Assembly (NCBI RefSeq): GCF_002079055.1
Contig: NC_047502.1
Coordinates: 682,001 to 746,000, forward strand
DNA: 64,000 nucleotides
Direction of reading: 5' to 3'
Origin: Saccharomyces paradoxus
Lineage: Eukaryota > Ascomycota > Saccharomycetes > Saccharomycetales > Saccharomycetaceae
In this document: positions 1-8,520 of the stretch, one piece after another
Numbering within the stretch: position 1 is the stretch's first letter
Layout of the letters: every line of letters begins with the position of its first letter
Position numbers and translations under genes: made by a program
The notes under the pieces: model-generated
Database searches by the model: none
The model's input: only the letters and a program-made list of their open reading frames with translations
Told to the model about the DNA's origin: nothing

Positions 1-61
1 AACTGTCCAGCAGCAAAGAAACAGTTAAGGAAACTCCAAAGAGAGCACTTACGACTGTAGC

Positions 62-1798
62 ATGGATGAAAACGGTTCAGTAAAGCCTGGCTATGGACTG
101 AAGGGACTCAATTCGGGAAATTCGAGGTCGAAAATGGATAAGGATCCCATCATTAGTAAATTTCATAGGGCTGGTCTCAATGATCCTGCAGACGAGGAAG
201 ATAATGATGTCGATGGTAATCGCAACACTAGCTGGATAACATCAATGATTAGTGACGAAAGACATAAGGTGGAGGGAAAGTTTATGGTGGATGACGGGGA
301 AGATTTGCATTTATGCAAGACCACTTTGAACAAATGTGATGCTCTAGTGAAGATATTAACGGATATAATTAAGTTAGAGTTTGTCATTCATCAATCATGG
401 TATATCAGATCCCTGTATAAAGGTGTCTTAATTCAATTTGAAGTAGAAATATCCGGTGGAAATAGGAATAACGCCGGCGATAGTGGTGGCAATGATGATA
501 ACCACAACAGTAACCAGGACGACAGCTTTTATAAGGACTTAAGCTTAAAATGCATCAAAAAATGTGAGAAGTCTTCCCTTGCACTTGAGTCGCTGTCAAG
601 AGACATTGACAAGATAAGAGATTTCATAATGTCCAACACGATAGAAGAAAATAGGGTTGACAGGCTTTTGCAAAATTCGATGACCTTATTATTGGAATGT
701 TGGATCTACTCTATGAAGCGATTACGCCGTCTAAGGATGAAGATTGCAGGCATCTTTGTTAGGTCCAAGCTTTTGCTTATTGATCATGAATTAGTAACCA
801 TATGGCATTTTTTACAGGAGCAAAACGAGCACGAAACGGTAAATAATGAGAACGAACTAAAATTAGCAGAGACAATAAAATCATACAGAGCGTTCATTAA
901 GATATTCATTCAACAATTGGAAGACTCCGAAGCGGGATCTCCATCTTCCTCTCTGTTTGAAGAATGCTTACACGTTTTTTTGGATATCGAATCGATGTAC
1001 AACTCTTTAAACCTAAATTGGCTATTGAATGAAAACAAAGCATTGCAAGAAAGACTAATGTCATCATCGTCAACATCGGAAAGCGAACATGCTAAGAGTC
1101 TTCCTGTTATTGACGAGACAAAGGAGATTGAAGATATCAGCTCATTTGTCAATAGCATTGTGGATGCATCCATGTTGACACATGATTTGACTCCAATCAA
1201 TTCATCGGACAGTGACAATTTGTCAAATGGAGAAATTGACCGTCTAGATGGAAGAAGATTATCCTCCTCTACTTCAGATATGTCATTGATGATGCAAAGG
1301 ACATCGCTACAGAAACAACTTCCTACCCTGTTAACCGCCTTTAATAACGCAAGAAGACTAGAACAAGAATTGCAGAATGCATGCAAAGTAGATGATAACA
1401 AAAATAGCACCGAAGATACTGATTCAAGTGTACGACAGAACGAACATGCTATGTCTTCAAGTGTATCCTCCATAATATCCCAAAACTCTACATTAGCATC
1501 ACCGTCTCCTCCGTTGTCATCGTCCTTTATATCTACTACATCCTCACAATCAAGTTCTCGTATGGCCACATTGCCACTGTCTTCTTCATCTTCATTATTG
1601 GAAACGCAATCACAAACGCTGAAGAACAACATGTCGCAATGGTTGAACCAATCGCGGTCTGGCCTCAACGGTACAAAACTTATACCAACAAACCACATTG
1701 GCTTTCATAGTAATGTTCTGAATACTTTGTACGGTATCGGTGGTGGTCCAACATCCAGATCCTACAAATCTACTCAACCCTCTTCACAAAACACATGA
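62..1798 (+). CDS. MDM36: Mdm36, mitochondrial distribution protein of the Num1 cortical anchor
   Basis: Protein of 578 residues. Its ortholog joins Num1 in the mitochondria-ER-cortex anchor, which tethers mitochondria to the plasma membrane and supports their inheritance and division. I recognise it by overall sequence and synteny; it has no catalytic motif. Visible parts are an acidic, Asn/Asp/Gly-rich stretch around residues 132-155, a helical, Leu-rich core from about 157 to 345 that is the most conserved part, and a Ser/Thr/Gln-rich tail. It is slightly longer than the roughly 563 residues I recall for S. cerevisiae, and low-complexity length change in the linkers would explain that. The start ATG lies only 61 bases into the window, so the promoter is mostly outside. 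Confidence 0.95.
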   Translation: MDENGSVKPGYGLKGLNSGNSRSKMDKDPIISKFHRAGLNDPADEEDNDVDGNRNTSWITSMISDERHKVEGKFMVDDGEDLHLCKTTLNKCDALVKILTDIIKLEFVIHQSWYIRSLYKGVLIQFEVEISGGNRNNAGDSGGNDDNHNSNQDDSFYKDLSLKCIKKCEKSSLALESLSRDIDKIRDFIMSNTIEENRVDRLLQNSMTLLLECWIYSMKRLRRLRMKIAGIFVRSKLLLIDHELVTIWHFLQEQNEHETVNNENELKLAETIKSYRAFIKIFIQQLEDSEAGSPSSSLFEECLHVFLDIESMYNSLNLNWLLNENKALQERLMSSSSTSESEHAKSLPVIDETKEIEDISSFVNSIVDASMLTHDLTPINSSDSDNLSNGEIDRLDGRRLSSSTSDMSLMMQRTSLQKQLPTLLTAFNNARRLEQELQNACKVDDNKNSTEDTDSSVRQNEHAMSSSVSSIISQNSTLASPSPPLSSSFISTTSSQSSSRMATLPLSSSSSLLETQSQTLKNNMSQWLNQSRSGLNGTKLIPTNHIGFHSNVLNTLYGIGGGPTSRSYKSTQPSSQNT

Positions 1799-2212
1799 CA
1801 AAAAGCTGGAAAATGATGAACACAAACACCTGATAAGAAAAAGGATATCATTGCTACCTAAAAGAAAGTAAAGAGAGGATTGACTACATATATACAAAGC
1901 AAGACATCTATCATAAATAACACATATAACAACTAATGCATGCATCCATTCAATAACCGTTTTGTGCGTATGCATTTGCCAAACTCAAATCATGCTCACT
2001 TACATTCCTCTTTTGTTTTTTAATCCCATCGCAGCGAGTTTTAACCTGAAAAAAGTAAAAGAATAGTTGAAAAACAATAACATTGATGTCAAACTAGCCA
2101 TTCATAAAGGTGTGTGCCTTTTAGAAATCTGTACCTTGCTTCCTATTCCGAGCGTTCAATAAGACGCATCCAGGCTTTTATTCACTTAACTCGCTATACA
2201 GTTTTTGTACAC
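1799..2212. other. Intergenic region, MDM36 3' end and YPR084W promoter
   Basis: A 414-base AT-rich gap between two genes on the same strand. I see A/T tracts suited to a yeast terminator and promoter. No tRNA, snoRNA box pair or LTR is visible. Confidence 0.5.
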
Positions 2213-3583
2213 ATGTCAGAAAAGGCTTCTGAAGAAAGACCTATACGGCTGGCCGTTCTGGGAGGTTCTTCTACAGGAAAGACCTCCCTGGTATCTAGGC
2301 TTACTGTTAATATTGTCCACGAGGTTCACTATCCGACAAGAAACCAAACTAACTGGCTTTTCGACTTTGTTCCCTCATCGATCTTGGCCAGGGCTATATT
2401 GGACGAACAAGCTCACGAAAGACTTTGCCTTCGTTCTCCAAGCAGTCAAACTTTAGAGCCTATTTTTCCATCACCTGAGGTTTCTAAGAATGTACTACTG
2501 TCACCATTGGTATTTCAGGCTTCCACTGATAATTTCCAATCAGTGAGATCACACAACAAAAGCCACTCCAGGAGATCCCTATCTCTAGATAAATCTGATT
2601 CTCCGCTGTATCAAACTTTTTCCGATGAATTTCACGTCAAAGATGTTCCTAAGAACAAGGCAGATAAGCTTGACGTTATCAATCACTTTAAACTGCCCCT
2701 GAACTACATTCCTCCCACGTACGCACCAATCCAGATTGATATTATTGATACCCCCGGTTTTAGTCCTGATAATGTAGTGCCGTTCTTAGAGGTTTCTCTC
2801 TTCCGAAATTTAGGAAGATCTATCCTACATGGATTAGCAGATGAGCCAAGACGGCCTGTATCCACTACTTCACTATTGGTTGCCTCTGGCGCTTCTGAGT
2901 TAAACGGTAAAGTTGACGGCTACATATTGGTGTATAGTGCGGTCCCCGAATTAAATCATATTGGAGGTCCTCCGGAATATGGGGACGATGTATCAAGCAC
3001 AGATACGGATGAAGTCAGTGATGGTGGGTTTCAGCTATTAAAAGTAATCAGAAACTGCATTTTAGATGCTTGGACTGAATTTCGAAATTACGAAAAAAGG
3101 TGGGAGGAAGGTAAAGAGGATGATATTTACTCATTGGTTTACAGTTTGAGACATCTATGGAGCAAAAATAGCAAAGAGAAAAGCGCCAGAATAGAACAAT
3201 TGAGATCCTATAATACCAAATTAAAATCTATTGAATTAGACCCCTCATCCCCTGATTCACCACCACCATGCATTATCGTATGTTCTCATGTTAATCATGA
3301 ATTAGCAAGTCCGATGTTAATTGAAATGGGAAGGCAACTAGCGACAAATTGGAAATACGGATTTGTTGGTATAGACAGCATGAATGATCTAAATGTTGAT
3401 GTGGCTGTTAGTTTGCTAATCAAGGAAATATCAGAAAAGATGAAGCTATTAGTTTCTAGTTTCAATGGAAGTAGTAACAGTGGTAATTCAGCTTCAATTT
3501 ACAACTCTCATTTAGTGAATGATAAGAAGAAAAACAACAACACAGGTTTAAACACCAATATGATAAAGAAAATTATCAAATAA
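2213..3583 (+). CDS. YPR084W ortholog, P-loop GTPase-like protein of unknown role
   Basis: Protein of 456 residues. The N-terminus has a P-loop (GGSSTGKT, residues 17-24) after a hydrophobic strand, and a switch-II-like DTPG at 179-182 inside a hydrophobic strand, which together suggest a Ras-like GTP-binding fold. The gap between the two motifs is longer than in small GTPases and holds a Ser-rich insert at about 70-160. I see no clear NKxD guanine-specificity motif; the strand CIIVCSHVNHE sits where it would be expected, so binding may be divergent. The frame stays open 33 codons upstream, but the extension has no ATG until this one, which matches the known ortholog length. Function in yeast is not established. 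Confidence 0.9.
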   Translation: MSEKASEERPIRLAVLGGSSTGKTSLVSRLTVNIVHEVHYPTRNQTNWLFDFVPSSILARAILDEQAHERLCLRSPSSQTLEPIFPSPEVSKNVLLSPLVFQASTDNFQSVRSHNKSHSRRSLSLDKSDSPLYQTFSDEFHVKDVPKNKADKLDVINHFKLPLNYIPPTYAPIQIDIIDTPGFSPDNVVPFLEVSLFRNLGRSILHGLADEPRRPVSTTSLLVASGASELNGKVDGYILVYSAVPELNHIGGPPEYGDDVSSTDTDEVSDGGFQLLKVIRNCILDAWTEFRNYEKRWEEGKEDDIYSLVYSLRHLWSKNSKEKSARIEQLRSYNTKLKSIELDPSSPDSPPPCIIVCSHVNHELASPMLIEMGRQLATNWKYGFVGIDSMNDLNVDVAVSLLIKEISEKMKLLVSSFNGSSNSGNSASIYNSHLVNDKKKNNNTGLNTNMIKKIIK

Positions 3584-3740
3584 TTGATAAAAGGGGCAAA
3601 GAACCGCCGTCTTTAATACTCTTATTGTCATGATACATCGCACTTTTGCACGCATTGAGAGAATATGTATATATAGTCATGTATGTATATATACAAACGT
3701 TCTTTCTAATAAATTATGTGCACCGAAAGGAAACAAATAA

Positions 3741-5072
3741 TTATATTTTGTTGAGCTTTATGGTGCCATCATCATACCCAATTAAACACCAGCTACATTC
3801 CGCCAGCGCTTTAATACGTCTAAGTTCTCCTAACTTCAAACCATTTGATTGCACAGCAAATGATTCCAAACCTGTCATTGCTCCCACTTTGTAGTTATGA
3901 GATTTTGAGCTGGATTCTGTATTTGAGCCGCTGCCGTTTGTTAAGTCTCCAATAGAGCTATCGCTCACAACCAAGTTGTTTTTTGACTTCATAAAAGTTT
4001 GCACCACTTCTGAAGTACGCATATCAAGAACAATTGTTATTCCCGACCAACTACTCACGAGTAAGTAATCGTCCGTTATTTTATCAATATGACTGATGTT
4101 TTTCAAGGGAAGATAAATTCTTGCTGGTTCGCTTACTCTCAGTGTGCTTGGACACTTTATAAAAAATGCATTTTCTTTACAGTATTTCGTGGCAGGTTGT
4201 AAACTCACTGAGATTTTGTGCTTGGTTATGAAATCATCTGTGGAACAGCTATAAAGTTCATCACCGCTAACACACATATTAAGTATCGGGTTCGGATAAT
4301 GATCATTAGAAACATGGACCAGTTCGGCAACGTCTCGGTGAAGACTTTCATCAAAAGTAGTTTTAAATCCAACTATAAATCCATTTTCAAAACCTAAAAA
4401 TATGACATCGTTTAATCTAGCAAACCTCATTATTATACCAAATTTGGAATTCTTGGGAATTTGTAAAAAATCCTGCTTTTTCAAGTATTTGGGGAAATTA
4501 ATATTACTGAATGGCCTTTTCAATTTGAATGTTGAATCTTCTATTATCCGGTATATATCGATAGATTCCGAATCATCAGTATGGCAGCAAATTAACCTAT
4601 AGTCTCTATTATCTTTCTTAGGTTTCACTTGAGCCTCAATGATAAAATTCGCAAAATTGAGTGTGTTTATTGGCATCTCATAGATTTGAGTCCATTGCGG
4701 ATCTTCCGTCTTATTGGCTTGATTTGGCTTTTTGACTAAATCTATAGATCGTAGCGCAGATTCTTCTAGCTTGAACATTCGCAGCATGGAGTCTTTAGAA
4801 AGAATGCAGAGTACAGCTGTAGATTCCACCCACCGAAACGCTATAATGTGCGGGTTGCCTTCGATTTGTGTACATGTAATCGGTCTCTTGGTCACCAAGT
4901 TCCACATGACAAAATAACCGTGATTATCACCGGATAATAAGACTGGTACGTTTGAAACAGACGGTGCTTTGATGACCTGCAGAGCTGTAATGCCCTTTTT
5001 ATGATAACGTAAGGTGAAATCGGATAAAGTCAGCGTTCTCTTTAGGCTTTTCTCATTACTAGAGCCCCCCAT
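3741..5072 (-). CDS. ASA1: Asa1, ASTRA complex subunit with WD40-like repeats
   Basis: Protein of 443 residues. The ortholog is a subunit of ASTRA, the Tra1-Tti1-Tti2 group linked to PIKK maturation and chromatin. Degenerate WD40 blades can be followed along the chain, for example HKKGITALQVIKA near the N-terminus, GHDNHG-like GDNHGYFVMWNL, and the last blade ending SWCLIGYDDGTIKLNKI at the C-terminus. In-frame codons continue three residues upstream but begin with GTG, so the ATG at 5072 is the start and gives the known length. It is divergent with SUA7, sharing a gap of about 275 bases that holds a CACGTG box. Confidence 0.94.
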   Translation of the reverse strand: MGGSSNEKSLKRTLTLSDFTLRYHKKGITALQVIKAPSVSNVPVLLSGDNHGYFVMWNLVTKRPITCTQIEGNPHIIAFRWVESTAVLCILSKDSMLRMFKLEESALRSIDLVKKPNQANKTEDPQWTQIYEMPINTLNFANFIIEAQVKPKKDNRDYRLICCHTDDSESIDIYRIIEDSTFKLKRPFSNINFPKYLKKQDFLQIPKNSKFGIIMRFARLNDVIFLGFENGFIVGFKTTFDESLHRDVAELVHVSNDHYPNPILNMCVSGDELYSCSTDDFITKHKISVSLQPATKYCKENAFFIKCPSTLRVSEPARIYLPLKNISHIDKITDDYLLVSSWSGITIVLDMRTSEVVQTFMKSKNNLVVSDSSIGDLTNGSGSNTESSSKSHNYKVGAMTGLESFAVQSNGLKLGELRRIKALAECSWCLIGYDDGTIKLNKI

Positions 5073-5131
5073 TTCTTCCACCTTCTATATTCTTTGACCC
5101 TTCTTTGGATTGCACATGTCACCTATTTATA

Positions 5132-5137
5132 CACGTG
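5132..5137. promoter_or_regulatory. CACGTG E-box in ASA1-SUA7 divergent promoter
   Basis: A palindromic CACGTG lies 60 bases upstream of ASA1 and about 210 upstream of SUA7. Cbf1 and other bHLH factors of yeast bind this hexamer. Occupancy is an inference; one hexamer can occur by chance. Confidence 0.4.
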
Positions 5138-5348
5138 CTCAAGTACATAAAATATAACTTAGTTTCTCTGCTTTTCTGTCTTACTCATCACCGTTTCGTC
5201 TCAACATTTGCTTAGAAATCGAAAAAATTCGTTACAAATTTACTTAAAAGAAAAAGTGAAGAGAATAATAGCCATCACTTGCAAAGACAACGCAATAGAC
5301 GCTGGTGTGGACGAACTAGTAATAGAGAAGGGGAGAAATAGACGCATA

Positions 5349-6386
5349 ATGATGACTAGGGAAAGCATAGATAAAAGAGCAGGAAGAAGGGGTCCTAATC
5401 TGAATATTGTGCTAACGTGTCCAGAGTGTAAGGTCTACCCACCAAAAATCGTTGAAAGATTTAGTGAAGGGGATGTTGTATGCGCTCTTTGTGGTCTAGT
5501 TTTATCAGATAAATTAGTCGACACCAGGTCTGAGTGGAGAACATTTTCCAATGATGATCACAACGGTGATGACCCAAGTCGTGTTGGTGAAGCTTCAAAT
5601 CCTCTATTAGATGGGAATAATCTATCTACAAGGATCGGGAAGGGTGAAACTACGGATATGAGATTCACCAAAGAGCTGAATAAGGCACAAGGAAAAAATG
5701 TTATGGATAAAAAGGATAACGAAGTACAAGCCGCATTTGCTAAGATTACTATGCTGTGCGATGCAGCTGAATTACCTAAGATTGTGAAAGATTGTGCCAA
5801 AGAAGCATATAAACTTTGCCACGATGAAAAAACGTTGAAGGGGAAATCGATGGAGAGTATAATGGCTGCGTCCATATTGATTGGGTGCAGACGTGCTGAG
5901 GTGGCAAGGACTTTTAAAGAAATCCAATCTTTGATCCATGTCAAAACTAAAGAGTTTGGGAAAACTTTGAACATAATGAAGAACATTTTAAGAGGTAAGA
6001 GTGAAGATGGTTTCCTGAAGATTGATACTGATAATATGAGTGGTGCCCAGAATCTTACATATATACCCAGATTCTGTTCCCATTTGGGTTTGCCAATGCA
6101 AGTCACCACTTCTGCTGAATATACTGCAAAGAAATGTAAAGAAATCAAGGAAATTGCAGGTAAATCTCCTATTACCATTGCTGTTGTTTCCATCTATCTA
6201 AACATCCTGCTCTTTCAGATCCCTATTACGGCAGCAAAAGTTGGCCAAACTCTGCAAGTTACTGAAGGTACCATCAAATCGGGTTATAAGATACTTTATG
6301 AACATAGAGACAAGCTTGTGGATCCACAACTTATCGCTAATGGTGTAGTGTCTTTGGATAGCTTACCGGGCGTCGAAAAGAAATGA
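5349..6386 (+). CDS. SUA7: Sua7, transcription factor TFIIB
   Basis: Protein of 345 residues, the general RNA polymerase II factor that bridges TBP-DNA and polymerase and sets the start site. The zinc ribbon is complete: C24, C27, C45 and C48. The B-reader follows, with E62-W63-R64 in SEWRTF; changes at E62 are known to shift start-site choice in S. cerevisiae. Two cyclin-like repeats fill the rest, about 120-220 and 225-330. An open frame runs 47 codons upstream without an ATG, so the first of the paired ATG codons at 5349 is chosen, giving the known length. It is among the most conserved proteins in the window. Confidence 0.98.
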   Translation: MMTRESIDKRAGRRGPNLNIVLTCPECKVYPPKIVERFSEGDVVCALCGLVLSDKLVDTRSEWRTFSNDDHNGDDPSRVGEASNPLLDGNNLSTRIGKGETTDMRFTKELNKAQGKNVMDKKDNEVQAAFAKITMLCDAAELPKIVKDCAKEAYKLCHDEKTLKGKSMESIMAASILIGCRRAEVARTFKEIQSLIHVKTKEFGKTLNIMKNILRGKSEDGFLKIDTDNMSGAQNLTYIPRFCSHLGLPMQVTTSAEYTAKKCKEIKEIAGKSPITIAVVSIYLNILLFQIPITAAKVGQTLQVTEGTIKSGYKILYEHRDKLVDPQLIANGVVSLDSLPGVEKK

Positions 6387-6646
6387 TGAAGTGGTAAAAC
6401 AATAAATTATAAGAATAAGGAACATGAGTAAAATGCTTATGTCGGGGGGTTACATACAACCTTATTCTATGGCAGTTCAACTAAATATTTATTTATTATC
6501 TTACTATTCAAAAAATAAAATGAACACTTTATAATTTAACAAGATTTTTTTTTCTTTTTGGAGGTATTCAAAAAGGTAAAAGTTAAACAAGTTATTTGAA
6601 ATATATGTACATACATACATACGTGTGTATATTCAAATGGTGGCGT

Positions 6647-8275
6647 TTAACCCATACCGAATTGCTTTGCCATTTGTTGCATTTGTGGATCTTGCATCAT
6701 TTTCATCATTTCGTTCATATCAGGCATTCCTCCGCCCATTCCACCACCCATTCCACCACCACCAAACATGTTCATCATATTTTGCATTAGACCTGGGTTT
6801 TGTTTCAGTTTTTGTTGTGCTTGCTGCATCATTTGTGGAGTCACTTTTGGCATACCAGGCATATTGGGCATACCGGGCATACCGGGCATACCAGGCATAT
6901 TTGGCATACCGGGCATCCTAGCATTGGCTCCAGGGGCGCCTGGTTGTTGTTGTGTTGCGGTTTGTGCCATTCTCGCCATCATTTGCTGTTGCATCAATAT
7001 CATTTCTACTTCGAATACAGAAGTACCTGAACCCTTAGCTACACGAACCATTCTTGTAGGCTGTTCGATGAACATTCTACCATCAGATTCTAGTTCTTCT
7101 CTGGTCATGGAATCCAAGACGTAAACCATTTTCTTCATCTTTTGGGACGTTTCCTCCTCCCCAACTTGATTCATCATATTACTCATACCAGGAATCATCT
7201 GCGCTATATTTGATAATGGGCCCATTTTCATTATTGTTTGCATTTGCTTCTTGAAATCTAGCAAGGTGAACTTACCCTTTTGAATGTTTTCCATTGTAGC
7301 TTTTGCATCTTCCTTGTTAGAAACGGTTTGTAATTGTTCAAAAAGACTTTCTATATCACCGATACCCAGCAGTTTGGATATGAATGATTTGGGAGAGAAC
7401 TTTTCCAAATCATGAATATGCTCACCAGTACCAATAAAGATAATCGGAGTGTTCGTAGCTGCTACAGCCGAGATTGCCCCACCTCCTCTAGCATGTCCGT
7501 CCATCTTAGTTAATATAATGGCACCAAAATCAGATGATTCTTTGAAAGCCTTGGATTGTTGCTCTGCAGCTTGACCGATAGAAGCATCCAGAACCATAAT
7601 AGTCTGGTTAGGTTTGATGACATTAGATATCTCAATCATTTCTTGGAACAACTCTTCTTCTTGATGATGCCTACCCGAAGTATCGACAATAATAATATCA
7701 AACTTTTCTTTCTTAAATTTGTTAATACCTTCTTCTGCGACTTTAGCAGGATCAGTTTCCGTATATGACCCATAGAATGGAATTCTCGCTCTTATGGCAT
7801 TTTGTTTCAATTGGTCAAATGCACCAGCACGGAAAGTATCCGCACATACCAAACCCACTTTAAAACCTCTCTTCGAGTAGTAAACCGCTAACTTTGTACA
7901 GGAAGTAGTCTTACCTGAACCTTGCAGCCCGACAAACATTATAATGTTTGTCTTTCTTTTCTTGGGCACAAAGGCCTTCTCTTCACTACCTTCGCAGGTG
8001 ACCAGCTTACATAGTTCATCAAACACCGTTTTCTGAATAAGCTTCTTAGTTTGTGCGTTGGTTGTAGACTTCTCACTACGGTTTTCACTCAGCAGTTGTG
8101 ACCTTATATTATTTCGTAATTTAGAAACCAGGGCAATATTAACATCCGATTCTAACAACGCAGTTACGATGCCCTTTAACATTACATCTACGGATGTAGC
8201 AAAGTCATCCTGTGTATTGGAAATTGCATTATTCACAGCAGAGTTAATCCGCTTCCCCAAATCAGCCAAAACCAT
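6647..8275 (-). CDS. SRP54: Srp54, signal recognition particle GTPase subunit
   Basis: Protein of 542 residues. It binds signal peptides and SRP RNA and docks the ribosome at the ER through its GTPase. The N domain covers about 1-100. The G domain has the P-loop GLQGSGKT at 116-123, DTSGR at 198-202 and TKMDG at 256-260. The C-terminal M domain is rich in Met, as expected of the signal-peptide groove, and ends in a Gly/Met-rich tail. Within the M domain lies a run of MPG/MPN triplets encoded by a 9-base tandem repeat (6849-6919), so length here probably varies between strains; I recall 541 residues in S. cerevisiae. Confidence 0.98.
   Translation of the reverse strand: MVLADLGKRINSAVNNAISNTQDDFATSVDVMLKGIVTALLESDVNIALVSKLRNNIRSQLLSENRSEKSTTNAQTKKLIQKTVFDELCKLVTCEGSEEKAFVPKKRKTNIIMFVGLQGSGKTTSCTKLAVYYSKRGFKVGLVCADTFRAGAFDQLKQNAIRARIPFYGSYTETDPAKVAEEGINKFKKEKFDIIIVDTSGRHHQEEELFQEMIEISNVIKPNQTIMVLDASIGQAAEQQSKAFKESSDFGAIILTKMDGHARGGGAISAVAATNTPIIFIGTGEHIHDLEKFSPKSFISKLLGIGDIESLFEQLQTVSNKEDAKATMENIQKGKFTLLDFKKQMQTIMKMGPLSNIAQMIPGMSNMMNQVGEEETSQKMKKMVYVLDSMTREELESDGRMFIEQPTRMVRVAKGSGTSVFEVEMILMQQQMMARMAQTATQQQPGAPGANARMPGMPNMPGMPGMPGMPNMPGMPKVTPQMMQQAQQKLKQNPGLMQNMMNMFGGGGMGGGMGGGMPDMNEMMKMMQDPQMQQMAKQFGMG
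6849..6919 (-). repeat. 9-bp tandem repeat inside SRP54 M domain
   Basis: About eight in-frame copies of a 9-base unit, read on the plus strand as GGCATACCG with small changes. They encode repeated Met-Pro-Gly/Asn triplets. The unit is a multiple of three, so gain or loss of copies keeps the frame. Confidence 0.9.
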
Positions 8276-8520
8276 ACTTTAGATAGACTTGCTGCTGTGC
8301 TCTCTCTTTTTTCCTTCCCGGTCCTTGCTATTCAACCACTTTCATTATCTTGTTTTACCACTATTTTTTTCACTTTGTTGACGCCTTTGTCGTTAGCGGT
8401 GATTTTTCGATAATGAGATGAACGAAATGGCCATCATTATTATAACAATATAGCTAGTGACTGCAGTATAGGAGAGCCCGCAATTGCCGGTGTATAGAAC
8501 CCACAAGGCACCCGTGAACA

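Noticed and set aside
910-1698. Long open frame of 262 codons opposite MDM36
   Set aside because: It mirrors the Ser-rich codons of MDM36 on the other strand. The product is Ser/Cys-rich without a domain, and MDM36 is well supported.
8058-8282. Short frame opposite the start of SRP54
   Set aside because: It lies fully antisense to SRP54; a dubious ORF (YPR087W) is known to overlap this gene in S. cerevisiae.
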